From contig JANBPK010001083.1 of NCBI GenBank assembly GCA_027579435.1, positions 1-55,608 on the forward strand: DNA of 55,608 nucleotides, written 5' to 3'. Made by a program: the position numbers and the translations under genes. Source of the DNA: Candolleomyces eurysporus. Lineage: Eukaryota > Basidiomycota > Agaricomycetes > Agaricales > Psathyrellaceae. The notes beneath the pieces were generated by a model, which saw nothing but the letters and a program-made list of their open reading frames with translations, searched no databases and was not told the origin of the DNA. Positions 32,807-45,224 of the stretch are shown piece after piece; positions within the stretch are counted from its first letter, which is position 1, and the number at the start of each line of letters is the position of its first letter.

Positions 32807-35736
32807 TCAATCACACCCCGTCATACTATTCTTTGGCCACGGTTGCTTAAACTGCTCCGTCCATGTCATAATTTCTGGATTTGAATACGCCTCTTTGTAC
32901 CTGGAATCATAGACCGTTGAGCATTAAATATAATCCGCTGCAACTATCTACCGCACTCACGTTTCAATGTACTTCGCGGTCGGGAATTCCTTCGGGTCAC
33001 AGCTGATTTGCTTCTTGCTTGGAGGCTGATACACCCTGATCCAGTCGAAGCTCATCGTAGTGGGGAAGATGAGGTCTTCGCTAATGACTCCAAAGCCAGG
33101 AGATATACCGAGGTTGGCGATGATGTACTACGAGCCACAGGTTCAGCATCGATCGGGTATACCAGAGGAAGGATGATCCATACCATTGGCTCTTGTGATA
33201 TAGATCGAGGCCCAATCTCGGTGAGAGTATCTCCTTCTAGCCCTCGTCCATAGATTGTCCATGACCTTTTGTCGTTATTTATCCATGTAAGATAGGCGTC
33301 GTCGAAGCTTGAAGCTTGTGAGTACAGGAGGAGAATATATCGTTCAAAGACATACCCAGGTTTATACTCGAAGCCATACACAGCGTAACAGCCACCACTC
33401 AGCTCATAGCATGACTGATTTGTATATACTACACCGCTAACAGCCTGTTGGTAGGCACCTCCTTCATAAGGATTGAACTTTGTTTCCATCTCTGGATTGT
33501 CGTAAAACTTGTAAGTATCGAAATTCTGCGTCCATTTGTAGGCGGCGTTGAAGGGTGCCCATTGGGCTGATTGAGAGATCTAGAACGAATCAGGTCAGTC
33601 AAACGAATTAACCTTGACACACTGGAAACTCACCTGCCCTTTGCCTTTGTCTACCTGAGCTTCGAAGATGTCGATTTCAGGAGCCGCGCGGCCGACATAC
33701 TGCCCATTTTTCCGGATCGGGCCAGGATGAGACTCTCCCGGACAAGTACAGGCAGCTGCAACGTTTGTGAATAAGCCAAAGCACGCCAGAAATTGGCCCG
33801 GAAACACCTACACAAACGTTGGCCAGGTAAAAATGACTGCAAGCAGGCCTGGTCAATAATTTTGTACCGCAAAACCCAACTGGTACATACCAAAAGTCCA
33901 TTGTTATATTTGTCTCCATTTCGTAAGGCGTCAATAGGCGTCTGCTTGTCGGGATATGTCTGGTTTGGCAGTGTTCCAACATCGCAGCTATCATAACTGT
34001 ATGGCCACTAGTTCGGGGTCAAAACTTCTCTTCACTGCGAAGACAGGCAAGCAACACGCACTAGTCCTTCTAATGTTGCACCGTATCCAGCCCGGCCTGG
34101 CGTTGGAGGTAAGTGAGAATCGCCGAGCCAAGCGGGATTATCTATACTTACCAAGGTTACCCAGAGTCCATAAAGCAGGCCACAGACCTCTGATTGTTTT
34201 GGCGGTTAGATAAATCAGAAGTCGAACGAAAGCTTGTGTACTGACCCTTTGGAAGGTTCACCAGGCAGTCGCACGGCAGCTAAAACATTCATGAGTATCC
34301 TTCGGGCTGGGATCTGACGGTGAATAGAAGAGATTCTTCTTACCTTCAATTAATCCGCCGGTAAAACAGAATTTGTTCCTGGTAGATTTTGATTGTCAGG
34401 CCCTGCCTTGATGATTGAACGAAGAATTTCTGACCATGTCTGAACCTACGCAAATATACATATGAGAAACGCTCTTTTGGTACGCTCTCGATGATGACTT
34501 ACCATTCCGCCTTTGTAGGTTTGATTGTGGTTTGTCGAAGGATCATCCACCTTTTCCAGCTTAATATGCATCGCGCCGTCCTTCGTAAAAACTGGTAAAG
34601 TCAGCCTGCCGTGAAAAAANCCATCGGGAGACAAACCCTCACCCTGGCCAGGATCATACCACTCGAGGTTATTCTATCGACACAGAACGGCCAATCAACA
34701 CCGAATTTCCCTCAACATCCAAAACATAATGCCGGCATGACAGAAGAGACATACCGTTCCCCAATACCACAAGTCCACAGCTTCCCAATACGGGTCATCA
34801 CCGGGATAGAACGTCCGCCCATCAGTGTTGAACTCGTCAGAGAACACCAGTTCTAGCTCTTCTCCCGTTTCGAGCGACCTCTTGAAATATGCCTCCCGGG
34901 GCGTATCACGATCGATCAACCCATAGTTGCCAGCGATCTCAGGCACTTGGCCGCTAGCGTTTATCCCGCCTAGGTTGAAGCCGCTTTGGTTGTTCTGTAC
35001 GGTTATCATGACGCGATAGATTATGGGGTACCCAGCACTAACAGGCGGAAGATAAATAAACACAGTCAGTCCGCGCTACGCCTGGAAAACTGAAGGGAGA
35101 GGCTTACAAAAGGGTGAGTACCCCGAGAGCGACGAGGGCCATTGTTCCTATGTTTACGAGACCTCTCGTTGTAAATACACCTCCACAGAAGCGTGGTCTA
35201 GGTTTCCTGTTCGAGTTTGGATCGTGCAGCTCATCGTCGGGTTCAGCGACGTTTGAGTAGATCGGGGTTCCCCATGTACGCGGGGACGTCCCCAGAGCGT
35301 ACTGACGATCGTGAAATATGTGAGGAACGGGCGCCAGGCGACGGGCTGGAACTCACCTTCTCGGAAATCGAGCCCTGAATTCAACATCGGGCGTTAATTC
35401 CAAAAATTCTAAAGAAGGAAGCAAACGGCGACGTACAAGTACTCGAGCGTGTCCAGTCCCATTCTGAGCATTGGCTATCGGAGGGCCCGGTCTTGTAGCC
35501 ACTGGCGCATAGGTGGTGAACGCAGCCGCGCGAGGCTGAGAGGAATTCGAGCTTGCAGAATCATTTGACCTGTGGACCGCAGCAAACCGGGGACGATTGG
35601 GTGATGGGATCCCAGGCCTCGGAGAGGTCGCCCTCGAGGGACCCGGCGAAACGTTGTTCAACAAGCCACTAGACACCGAATCGTTTTTTGGTCTGTGATT
35701 CGCTACGAATCTTCCACGAGTTGGCGTTACTGGCAT
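32807..35736 (-). CDS. SKN1/KRE6-type GH16 protein for beta-glucan assembly (copy 1)
   Basis: Type II membrane glycosidase/transglycosidase-like protein of the SKN1/KRE6 family, needed for beta-1,6-glucan formation in the fungal wall and acting in the secretory pathway. The ATG at 35736 begins a cytosolic Ser/Pro-rich head (MPVTPTRGRFVANHR). After an 18-nt mini-exon (35357-35374) comes a TM segment near TMALVALGVLTLLVFIYLPP. The luminal domain begins [14 protein letters not shown], then [57 protein letters not shown] and [15 protein letters not shown]. The GH16 catalytic motif is APEIDIFEAQV (near 33655-33690), with both Glu present, followed by QWAPFNAAYKW. The C-terminal part has WINNDKRSWTI and FDWIRVYQPP and ends PWPKNSMTGCD. 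Many introns of 50-80 nt are present. Copy 2 lies at 50960-53873. Confidence 0.92.
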
Positions 35737-36450
35737 CCCTTCTGTGAATATCGAATAATCTAAAAGAATGTGGGAGGGTTGGCCAGTGAGGGAATCAAGA
35801 CGATAAGTTAGCTATCAAGAAAAAGAGAGTCGGGGGTGCTGAAATAGAGGACGGAAGGATATGACTTTCTTCAAGAAGCCAGCGTGAACGTGATGTGGGG
35901 GGAAAAAGTTCTGCGGGGCTTGCTTTGCTCATTTTGTAGTAGACACCCCGGTAGATGCAAAGATGGTGTTAACCCGTTTCAGCACACTGCATTTGTTTTG
36001 ATCAGCGACTCGCGGTGTAAGGACTGGACTTGAGGTTCACGTAAAAGCGCTGGAAGGGTCCATCAGTATCATTGCTTTCTCCCGAGTCTTGAGATGATTT
36101 TGGGCGTTGTGCTATTAATATCTGCTCTGTGGCGGTGACTAAGTCCGCATCTCAGCCCAGTACCTGCTTATAGACCATGCGGTCTTCTGCCGCCGATTCC
36201 GTTACTCACCTTGAAAGAGGTTTATTGACATAGGAAAGGGCATCAGCGGTCCTGGTAGCGTCTCAAAAGAAATCAGCCTATGCACACAATTTACGAACGG
36301 TCCCGCTCCGGTGGTCTTACGAAACCAATGGCGTGCAGGGCCAATGAAGGTCCCGGACTTCTAGTAAGAAAAAGAAACATTGTCTTCGAATGCGATCAGG
36401 TACACATATATCATTTCAAGTTTCATCCGACATCAAGGCAACAACATAAC
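35737..36450. other. Intergenic, upstream of SKN1/KRE6 copy 1
   Basis: Promoter and leader of the GH16 gene and 3' flank of the GMC gene. No gene recognised; the frame at 36280-36507 is not supported. Confidence 0.4.
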
Positions 36451-39220
36451 CTAGTTGACACTCTTGATGATGTCCGCAGCTACAGGTTTGAGCAATTGTC
36501 AGCATAACATCACGCAACGAGAACATATCAAACTGAACGAACCTTTCTCTCCAATAACGTAGGCAGTCGCTAGGTGATCCCAAAAGTCAGTTCCTCATTG
36601 CATTGCGACACTTGGAAACGAAGACAGGAGCGCAACTGACTTTGCATGTGAGCCGCGATATGGAGGGGAACGATAGAGATGTCAGCAACGCGGACATTCT
36701 TGGTTCCGTAAACCTGGAGGGAGACCATCAGGGGATGTTCCGTGACAAGCGGGACAACAAAGACATATCCGACTTACCTTAAGTTGAGGATCGACGACAC
36801 CGCCGTCTTCTCGAGGAAGCATAGAGCAACTTCCAACCGTATCTGCGAGAAACTGTCAGAGTCAGTTGAAGGGTGGAGCACCGTTAGGCACGTACGGAAA
36901 GTCGTGATATGGCCAGTCTTGATGTACTCTGTCAACGGGAGTGGATATCAGCTGACGCCCAATATATTAGGATATATAACTTGCCTTCCAACTGTTCGTC
37001 TGTTGCACAGCTAGGACCGGGCTGGACCTCGGTACAGTTAGATTTGAATGGCTCCGTCTCGGTCAAAGAGCGAACGAATTTGGCCTGCTCGAGGAACACC
37101 TTGAGATCTGTAAGTGGATGGGGTGAAATGAAACCTAATCAGAAAAGTCGATGTCAGTTTCATGGTGACAACATACCGAAGTTCTCTTTAAAGTAGTTGG
37201 GGTTGATCTCCGGATTGTCAAGGGGGTTATCGCTCTTCGCATGCTTTGAAAGACCGTCCTTGAATAGGGGCTTCACAGTGAAAGAAATTGAAGCCAACTC
37301 ACAATCGTTCCACGAGAGATCGGGTGGTTCAACGCGATGAGCATACTGACGAAGCGCTTACCCGGAGCAGGAGCCTCTGTGGGTCGAAGTTAATATTTGC
37401 ACTTCATCTAGATATTTCGTGAGTCTACCAACCTTTGGGCATGAAGTACCCCGGGAAGATAATGAGTTCCATATCCGGGAGACCGTCATCCTTGAGAGTA
37501 GCCAGCTGGATTTCGTATTGCTTAGCCAAAGCAGGCGGGATTTCGCCTCGATCGATTCGCTCCTTGATATCCTTCTCGAGGTTCTCGATCAGCTTCGCCG
37601 TGCCCACGGGATCCCTCGTAGTCAGTGGCAGGAAAGCGAACGAAGTGAGCCCAGTGCGGTGCAATCCTTTGCCTTCAGAACTTCAATGTTCGATTAGATT
37701 GTGCATCGAATCGTTTGACATGACACTTACTGCAGGCGCAGCGACTCTTTCGCGTATTCGGGATCAAAGAACAGATCAAGAGTTTGATGGTCGGCTTGTG
37801 TGGTATCGAGCTCGTATACCAACCACGCGAAGTGGTGCTCTTGGACGTTTTCGCCGACACCAGGGAGGAGGAGCTTCGGTTCGACATTGATTTGGCTTAG
37901 AATATCGGCGCGGCCGACACCGGACAACTCGAGGATTTGAGGTGATTTGATCGTTCTGTCACCTGATCAGCTCGTATTCATGGAGGCAAGGAGCATAGTT
38001 GGGACTGACCCAGCGCTGAGTACGACCTCCTTCGAAGCCAAAGCGGTCTGCTTCTTGCCTTCAAAGATGTATTCGACACCTGACGCAATTAGGTTGCCAT
38101 CTGCATCTTTCTCAGACGACCAAAGAACTTGAGCGACATAGGCATTTGGAAGAACCTAGTGGCCCGCATCAGAACAGCAGCCCCACAACCGGCAGAAGTG
38201 CATGTCACTCACATAGAAGTTTGGTCTGTCTTGATGGGGCCGTAAGTAGGCATTAGCAGAGTAGGACCGCTTCCATGTCTTGGGATCAATATTGTTCGAA
38301 GCAATCCAAGTCCCAGTGATCTGATGGTTAGGAGGTCAGTGCCAAAGAACCCGGATAATCACAAGTCAAATTAAAGTACATTGCCTCCGTAAGGATCGTC
38401 GATTTTCTTGATTCCTCTATTGACCAGTGTCTCTTGGATAATCTTGTCGATGGTATGGGCGTGAATAGGCACAGACACGTCGATAGGTCCAGTGGTTCCC
38501 CGGAACTTCTCGACATACGTGTGGGGATAGGCATCAGCAACCTCCTTCACAGCAGGGTGGAACCTATGACATGCGAAAGTGAGATCGTGATTCATCTCTA
38601 ATGTCAAATTCGCGATCGCGTCCACTTACGTCTCCGACTTGAGTGAATACTTCTCGAAGTCCTTCCAATTCCAGCCGGGGTTGCCAAGCTTCTCAAAGGC
38701 ATCAATATCTTCTGCCGGGGGTTTGATCCAGCAGAAGAAGTTCATGGCTGAGCTTCCACCTAGCCAAGAGGGTGAGATAGATAATCGAAAGCGTCAACAA
38801 ATTTGAAGGACAATACCTAGTCCTTTACCCCTCGGCCAGAAATGTTCGGCGTCGTTGCAGTACTTCTGCTTCACGGTGGGGAAGCCCCAGTCATACTGAT
38901 ATGGCGAGTGTGAGAATCAGGAGCAGCTCCGAAAGGATTAAAAGCTGACCTTGGGGTTCATGAAAGTCGCTCCAAATTGAGCAGGAATATCAATGTTAGG
39001 GTCGTCATAATGACTTTCGCCAGCTTCGAGAACGAGGACATTGAGCTTCTCGTCTTCAGTGAGCCTGGATGCGAGCGTCAAGCCTGCAGTCTTTGATCAA
39101 GGAGTCAACTGTTGGCCTCACAACTCGTAGAAAAATGGAGAATGGACATACTCCAGCGCCGACGACGATATAGTCGAACGACTTGTTCAGGATTTCGTCT
39201 GCGGTGTTAAGGAGAGGCAT
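36451..39220 (-). CDS. GMC oxidoreductase (AA3, aryl-alcohol oxidase-like)
   Basis: FAD-dependent alcohol or sugar oxidoreductase. Aryl-alcohol oxidase-type members feed hydrogen peroxide to lignin- or phenol-oxidising enzymes; the exact substrate cannot be read from sequence. The start at 39220 gives FDYIVVGAGTAGLTLASRL (Rossmann GxGxxG), then LNVLVLEAGESHYDDP, the GMC signature FWPRGKGLGGSSAMNFFCW, SYSANAYLRP, and ASKEVVLSAGTIKSPQILELSGVG. The catalytic end was checked across an intron: FHTVGSCSM, whose His codon is split by an intron (exon edge near 36893), and later PLHIAAHMQATAYVIGEKAADI, ending IIKSVN at 36451. No signal peptide is visible, so the protein may be intracellular or leave the cell by another route. 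It has about a dozen short introns. A TATAAAAA box lies near 39255-39262. Confidence 0.9.
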
Positions 39221-39254
39221 GTCTTTTGTGTGAGGGAGGCCAATACAAACAGGA

Positions 39255-39262
39255 AGGAGTTT
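39255..39262 (-). promoter_or_regulatory. TATA box of the GMC gene
   Basis: TATAAAAA on the minus strand, about 40 nt upstream of the ATG at 39220, implying a very short leader. Confidence 0.5.
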
Positions 39263-40216
39263 TTATATCTGAGCAACCGGTAAGCACGTGTGGGTTCTCC
39301 CGTCTTCTGTGGACGGTCTTTCGGCGACATCGCACTGGAGAACCACAGGACAGATGATCAATTCTAGCCTGCTTGATGGTGAGGATATTGATACGAAGTG
39401 AGGTTCTGACCGGATTTGGTCGGTCCTCAAAATTAGCTAGTTCTTGGTGCATTTTCAAACCGTTGTTCTGAGTCGTCTAGCGCTGAACCATATGCAAGCT
39501 TCATCCCGGCTCCGCGAAATGTGTATGGAGTCGCACCGATTGGCCCGATGTTTGCGACCCTCGTAGTCGCGTATATATCTGAAAATATCCGATGGTATTT
39601 GTTCAGTTCCAAAGCAAAGGATATGGAATGGAGGACTCACGCGAACCCACAATGAATAAGCATCTTTCTGCCCATCCCAACAGCATGCAAACGGTGGGCA
39701 GCTGGCGATTCGGTCTCCTTAGCTACTCCATTCCGGAGTGCGTTCTTGCGGTTCTGTGAGAATACATTCTTGTCGAAGCTACTGGAGTGTGGCAATTGAT
39801 ATGATATCGTATCGCCATCTCGAATTCTCGTGTCAACGCGAAGGTGGCTGAGTGCCTGCTGGCTGTTTGAGGTTGACACCTTGGGAATCTGTCGCAATTT
39901 CACTCCTCAAATCTCTTGAAATAGCACCATCGACAAGCCGTTTATTAACCTGTCACATGGGTATCAGTTCGAAGTNACCATCGGTCGGATACGAAGCAAG
40001 ATGCGNTACCACGAAGGGANACTCAGCGACAGGGNTGAGGGACAAGGGCACCAGAGGCACAGCCACCCTTTTGCCGCCCAATATCGCCTGCCGTTTTCGG
40101 ACCTGCAAAACGCGTGACCAATTAGCGGTGCGCGTCTCAGCCAGTGGTTGTTTCTTGTCTTCACCCTCCCCTCATCTTGGTACCCCTTGAAGGCCCCAGC
40201 CAGATACCAGAGGAAA
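39263..40216. other. Divergent promoter region, no gene recognised
   Basis: Lies between the divergent GMC (-) and SNF2 (+) genes. Short frames at 39455-39903 lack any family signature. A cluster of Ns occurs near 39976-40036. Confidence 0.4.
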
Positions 40217-43200
40217 ATGGGTATCCTCGACGCTTTGGACCAGTCTTTTGCTGCCAGTGGGGGAACCTTCTCCTTTGGAGAATCCAGCCAGCAAGGTTCA
40301 CAGCAAGCGAGTGGGTCAACGCAGCCCACCATCCACGAGGCTTTCGCAGCTGCACTGGCGAAGCAGCGGGAAAATGTGGAAATGGACTATGGTGCGATCC
40401 TGCTCAGAGAAAAAACGCGTCGTTCGGTGCTAATCGAGGCTCAGATTCAGACGGCGATGCCGACCTGTCGGTAGTTGAACTAGCCGCAAACGCATTGAAC
40501 AACCCCACGAGGGTTGTTGCTGGGGGATTCAATCTGAATTACGACACTGAAACCCCTCTACGCCCTATAGATATAGGAGGGCCGGACCAGAGCCTTAAGT
40601 GAGTCGTTATCCCATTCTCAACGTTCGTGCTTTTCATGCTTGTTCAGATTGGCAGAATTCGTGTCAAAGGAGCTCGACAATAATAGCCAAGGCTTGGACG
40701 TACAGAACTCCATGCAATTTCTTGGACTCCGAAGGTAAACTTCCTCCAATTGCTGTGCTTCTCTCTCTCAACAGCACTCAGTCCGAAGGATATTCTGCCT
40801 GGCCTTGAAGTCCGGCTTCTGGGACACCAAGCGATTGGAGTTGCGTGGTACGTCCCCTTTCACCTTGGCCATTTTCAATGGAGCGCAGCCCTGTCCTTGG
40901 TCAAACTCCCGGGATCCGTTATCCTTTCCTTTGCCCCTATGTTCATCAGCCTTACTAATTAGCGCCAAAGGATGGTCAAGATGGAGACAGAGTCAAGGGC
41001 CAAAGGCGGTATTCTAGCGTGAGTCCCGTTTGAATTCTTCTCGAACCGCAACTGACGCCACCCAGGGACGACATGGGACTCGGTGTGTAGCGTTGTTTTT
41101 GGGACTCGGCCGCATCCTCATAAAGAATCGACAGGAAAAACTGTGCAAATGATTGCACTTATGTCCAAGAATATGCCCGATCACAAAGAAGAACACAAGA
41201 CGACGCTTATTGTAGTACCCGCCGCCCTCATGCAACAGGTCGGTTTCGATTAGGTTGGATCGCTGATTCAACCTCTGACTTATTCACTGACAGTGGAAAG
41301 ATGAAATCGAAACTAAGACAAACGGGCTATTTACCGTCCATATCCATCATGGTAAAGACAAGTTGAAAGTAGGTGTCTATTTAAACGAGGCTACCTCAAC
41401 TCTAACGGTTGGTACAGAAAGAATCTCAGGTTAAGAGGAAAGATGTGAGTTCGATTCTGTACAGACTGTGTTCTCGTTTTCATGACCTCCAGGTGATCAT
41501 CACCTCGTATCAAACCCTCTGCACGGACTTCTGGATTGCAGGTCATGTTGAGCCTGAAGATGAGGCGGAATGGGTAGCGACGAATGGGTAACGACTTTGC
41601 TGGCCGAATAGCAGTGACCTCGATCTGATCTTCTCCTTTAGAGGGGTCTTAGCACGGACCACGTTCTATCGAGTGATAGCGGACGAAGCTCAGTTTATTC
41701 GAAACCGCAGGACACGTGCCAGTCTGAGCATGGCCATGGTCAGAGCCAAATACCGGTGGATGTTGACTGGAACCCCAGTTACGAACACTTTGTGAGGGAC
41801 TCGCCTTGCGTTCAAGTTCGCTACTGAAACTTTCTCTTAGGGCGGATCTTTACGGCCTGCTGCGGTTCGGCCACTTTGAACCTTGGAATGACTGGGATTC
41901 ATTTAATGAATGGATCGTGAGTCTCCCCTCGAGTTCTTCTCATGAACGCATGTTACTGATACCCGCCTTTTCAAGGCCAAGGTCCAACTCTTCGATGCAC
42001 CTCTTGCCGGTACGATAGCTAAATATTAGCCAGTGGTAGCTCTGACAGTGTTCCAGGGTCGCGATCGCAAGTCATTCTGAAGCCGTTGTTGCTTCGTAGA
42101 ACGAAAGATTCCGATTTGGAAGGCAAACCGATTCTCCAGCTGCCTCCTAAAGAAATTGAGCTAGTCAGGCTGAAATTTAGCCGCGAAGAGCGTGATGTAA
42201 GCTCAAATATCTTCTCATAGACGTGATTCTGATATAAATCTATTTAGCTTTACAATTCGTTCGAGCAGCGCACGAAAGTCAAGCTGAATAAGTTCATTAG
42301 AGAGCGAACATTACTAAAAAAGTAAGTCGAGTGTTTTCTCGATGTTATGCTTGACGAATGACCACAACCCTCTTCACCAGTCATGCTGCAGTATTGGTTC
42401 GTTGAATTGTTTTATTTATCTTGGCCACCAGTCATTGATTCTGTCTAATATATAGGTTATGATTCTGCGTCTCCGGCAACTGTGCTGCCATCCCCATCTT
42501 ATCCTTGTAAGTTCTGTGACCCTATGGATGATGGGATTCTTAACTCAGTACCTTGTAGTCTCAAACCGCCGGCTTCGAAGACCCTACCCTGCTCATGGGT
42601 ACCGATTTTGAAAAAGACTTGAGCCGTGCCCGCAAGGCGATGGGGCATCCATGGGTCAACACAATCCGACAAGAATTCCTCGTTCGTGCTGCTGCAACTG
42701 AGCTTTTGGACTTCTCCGATGAAGACGACGCTTCCGCTCCATGCTGTCCCCAATGTTCAGAAAGTATGTGTGCTTCCTTCGAAATTTATTCTGTTTTCAG
42801 ATTTCTAACCCTTTTCCTTGTAGCTTTCAGCAAGGAGACCGCTTATGTACTGGTTTGCGGGCACGAACTGTGCTACGGTAACCCCCTTTTGCACCGATTA
42901 CGAATCACGGACTGACACCTCGGTCTTAGAATGCATTCTCAACACCCGGAACGCGCCCATCGCCCACAATGGAATCTTGTGCGTAACTCTATCTATGTTT
43001 AGCCAGTCGTGGACCTCATAGCCTCTCGCAGTGGATATGGCAACGAAAAAGAAAATCTTGCCGCGGAGAAAGCCTTCGAAGAGGCAGAAGCCAAGGGTCT
43101 TCGACCTTGTTCGTTCTATCTGCTCAGATCTTGTGACACTGACACTTTACTAACTCATATCTTCCAGGCCCAACCTGCGAGAAAATGACCGACATGGGGG

Positions 43201-44915
43201 AACCAAAAATCTTTAAATCAGCTGCCTTCGAACCTACGGACGAGGAGTTGACGAATTATGCCCGTTCAAAGAGGAAGCGAAACCAGAGCTCCAGGAAATG
43301 GAAGCGCTCTTACTCACCGGTGAAGGCGGAGCCGCCTTCGCCCGCTAGCTCGATCATCGAGCTGAGCGATTCTGACGAAGAATTGCCTGATATTATGGAT
43401 GTGTTCAAGAAAAAGCCTGCTATTAGTAAGGACAAGAAGGGCAAGAAGAAGATGGTCGTGAGCTCGTCTGACGAGGTAAGATTTTGCCAACTTCCGACGA
43501 TGGACAGGTCTGCTCACGACCTACATATCATAGGAGGAACCCGTCTTTTCCAAGTCCTCCAAGTCCCGGAACAAAGGAAAGGCCGCAGTGAAGAAGGACG
43601 ACTCCTCGGACATCGAATTCCTAGGCAAGTCCCCATCTAAACGCAAAGCGACCAAACGCCAGGGCGGTGGACTCGACAACTCCGACTCTGACGTAGAGTT
43701 CGTCGGAATGTCACCATCGAAGCGCAAAGTCAGTGGTAGCAAGCGAAAGGCCAAAGACGACGGTTCGGATGTCGAGGTCTCTGCGGTCACCCCTGCCAGG
43801 CGGCGCAAGAAGGCTCGCGATTCGTTTGGCAGTGATGCTGAGTCTTCGGATGAAGACAAGGAAAATTCGGTGAAGGGTCTGTCGGACTCGGTTATTGCGA
43901 CTTGGAGTCGTGGAGACGATGATATGGAGCCCAGCGCAAAGATGAAGGCCTTGGTGGGTTTCTTGAAGAAGTGGGACGCCTCTGGGGACAAGGTTATATG
44001 CTATTCTCAGTGTGAGTTCCTCCTGCGATGTTTCGCGTTTTGCGTTGAGTATGAGCTCATCATCCCGTTGCTTCAGGGACGTCCATGCTGGATTTGCTCG
44101 AGATCTTACTGTCGCGTCATGGAGTCCGCAGTCTGCGATTTGACGGAAAGATGGACCGTGTCTCTAGGGATCAGACCCTTGCGACGTTCAAGCAGCCTGG
44201 TAGTCCGAGGATCATATTAATCAGGTATGTTGGAGTGGTTCCATGAAGAATCGATTGCTGATGCCAACCTCTACAGCACGAGATGTGGAAGCGTTGGGTA
44301 AGATGGCTGAGGCGCGTTAAATTTCATCGAAGACTGATAAACCATCTCTAGACTGAACTTAACCGTGGCTAATCGGGTTGTGAAGTAAGTCGCAAGGCAA
44401 CTCTTTGTAAGGCTGGATGCTGACGACAAGCACGAAGCATGGACCTCTCATGGAACTACGCTGCTGAATCGCAAGCCTACGATCGGTAAGTCCAGCTCGT
44501 CCGGTCGCAGCACTTTTCCCAAACTAACATCCTTTCCACTCAGCTGCCATCGAATCGGGCAGGACAAGCCCGTCTTTGTGAAGCGTTTGGTCGTTCAAAA
44601 CACCATCGAAGAACGGTGCGTACAGTCATGATCGACATCAAACTCTCTTTGACTCATTCTGCTTCTCTCAGGATGCTGAGACTGCAAGATGTCAAGGTCG
44701 GACTTGCTGAGGCTGCGCTAGGAGAAGGGACAGGAGCTAAATTGCATAAGCTTAGTGTGAAGGACATCAAATATGTGAGTTTGGTATACCGGGGTACTCC
44801 AACGTGCGGGATACTGATTGAGTTCAAGCTATTTGGTATGACCCCGGCTAGGGTGGATCCACCAGCGCAGCGAAACGGCCCCAATCGTGACACTCCCGAG
44901 CTGTCCGACGCCTGA
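40217..44915 (+). CDS. SNF2-family DNA translocase with RING finger (ULS1/RAD16 type)
   Basis: ATP-driven translocase with an embedded RING ubiquitin-ligase finger; ULS1-type proteins act on SUMO-marked chromatin and repair factors. Many short exons run from the ATG at 40217 to 44915. The helicase N-lobe has GGILADDMGLGKTVQMIALM (Walker A split by an intron ending near 41132), LIVVPAALMQQW, VIITSYQTL, the DEAQ box in RVIADEAQFIRN (about 41673-41710) and WMLTGTPVTNT. After LRLRQLCCHPHLIL comes the RING: CCPQC at about 42741, VLVCGHELCYEC at about 42850-42935, and CPTC near 43170. A charged insert of about 230 residues holds an SIIELSDSDEE motif and three related repeats. The C-lobe has RSLRFDGKMDR, RIILISTRCGSVGLNLTVANRVV and DRCHRIGQDKPVFVKRLV, and ends KYLFGMTP. 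The N-terminal exons before the helicase are poorly conserved and their joins are less certain. Confidence 0.9.
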
Positions 44916-45224
44916 CGCCGTTCTGATTTATACCAAGTTCGATGTCACAGACTTCGCTGCGACTTTTCTGCGTGGTGCGCCCCGCTGATTGCCTTTTATA
45001 ACTTTATTTGAATTCCCTTCGCTTCCCTGGACACACGTCTGGCGTAATTCTCTCAATTGTACTCAAAAACGTTGCTAATTAACAAACAAATATGTCCTAG
45101 ATGATCGTAATAAGGGTCCAGACGTGACAGTGTCCCGGGGCTAACAAGGTGAATTACAGGCTAATATAGCGTGATCTACAGAGTCCAAGGCTGTTATGAA
45201 TGGAAGGTCCAGGGTTCTGAAACT
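44916..45224. other. Convergent intergenic gap
   Basis: 3' flanks of the SNF2 gene and the GPI-protein gene. No other feature seen. Confidence 0.4.

Noticed and set aside
40161..40602. 152-codon plus frame starting at 40144
   Set aside because: It is partly a shadow of SNF2 exon 1. Only its end (NPTRVVAGGFNLNYD) is likely part of the SNF2 gene, through a splice or frame correction that could not be fixed by eye.
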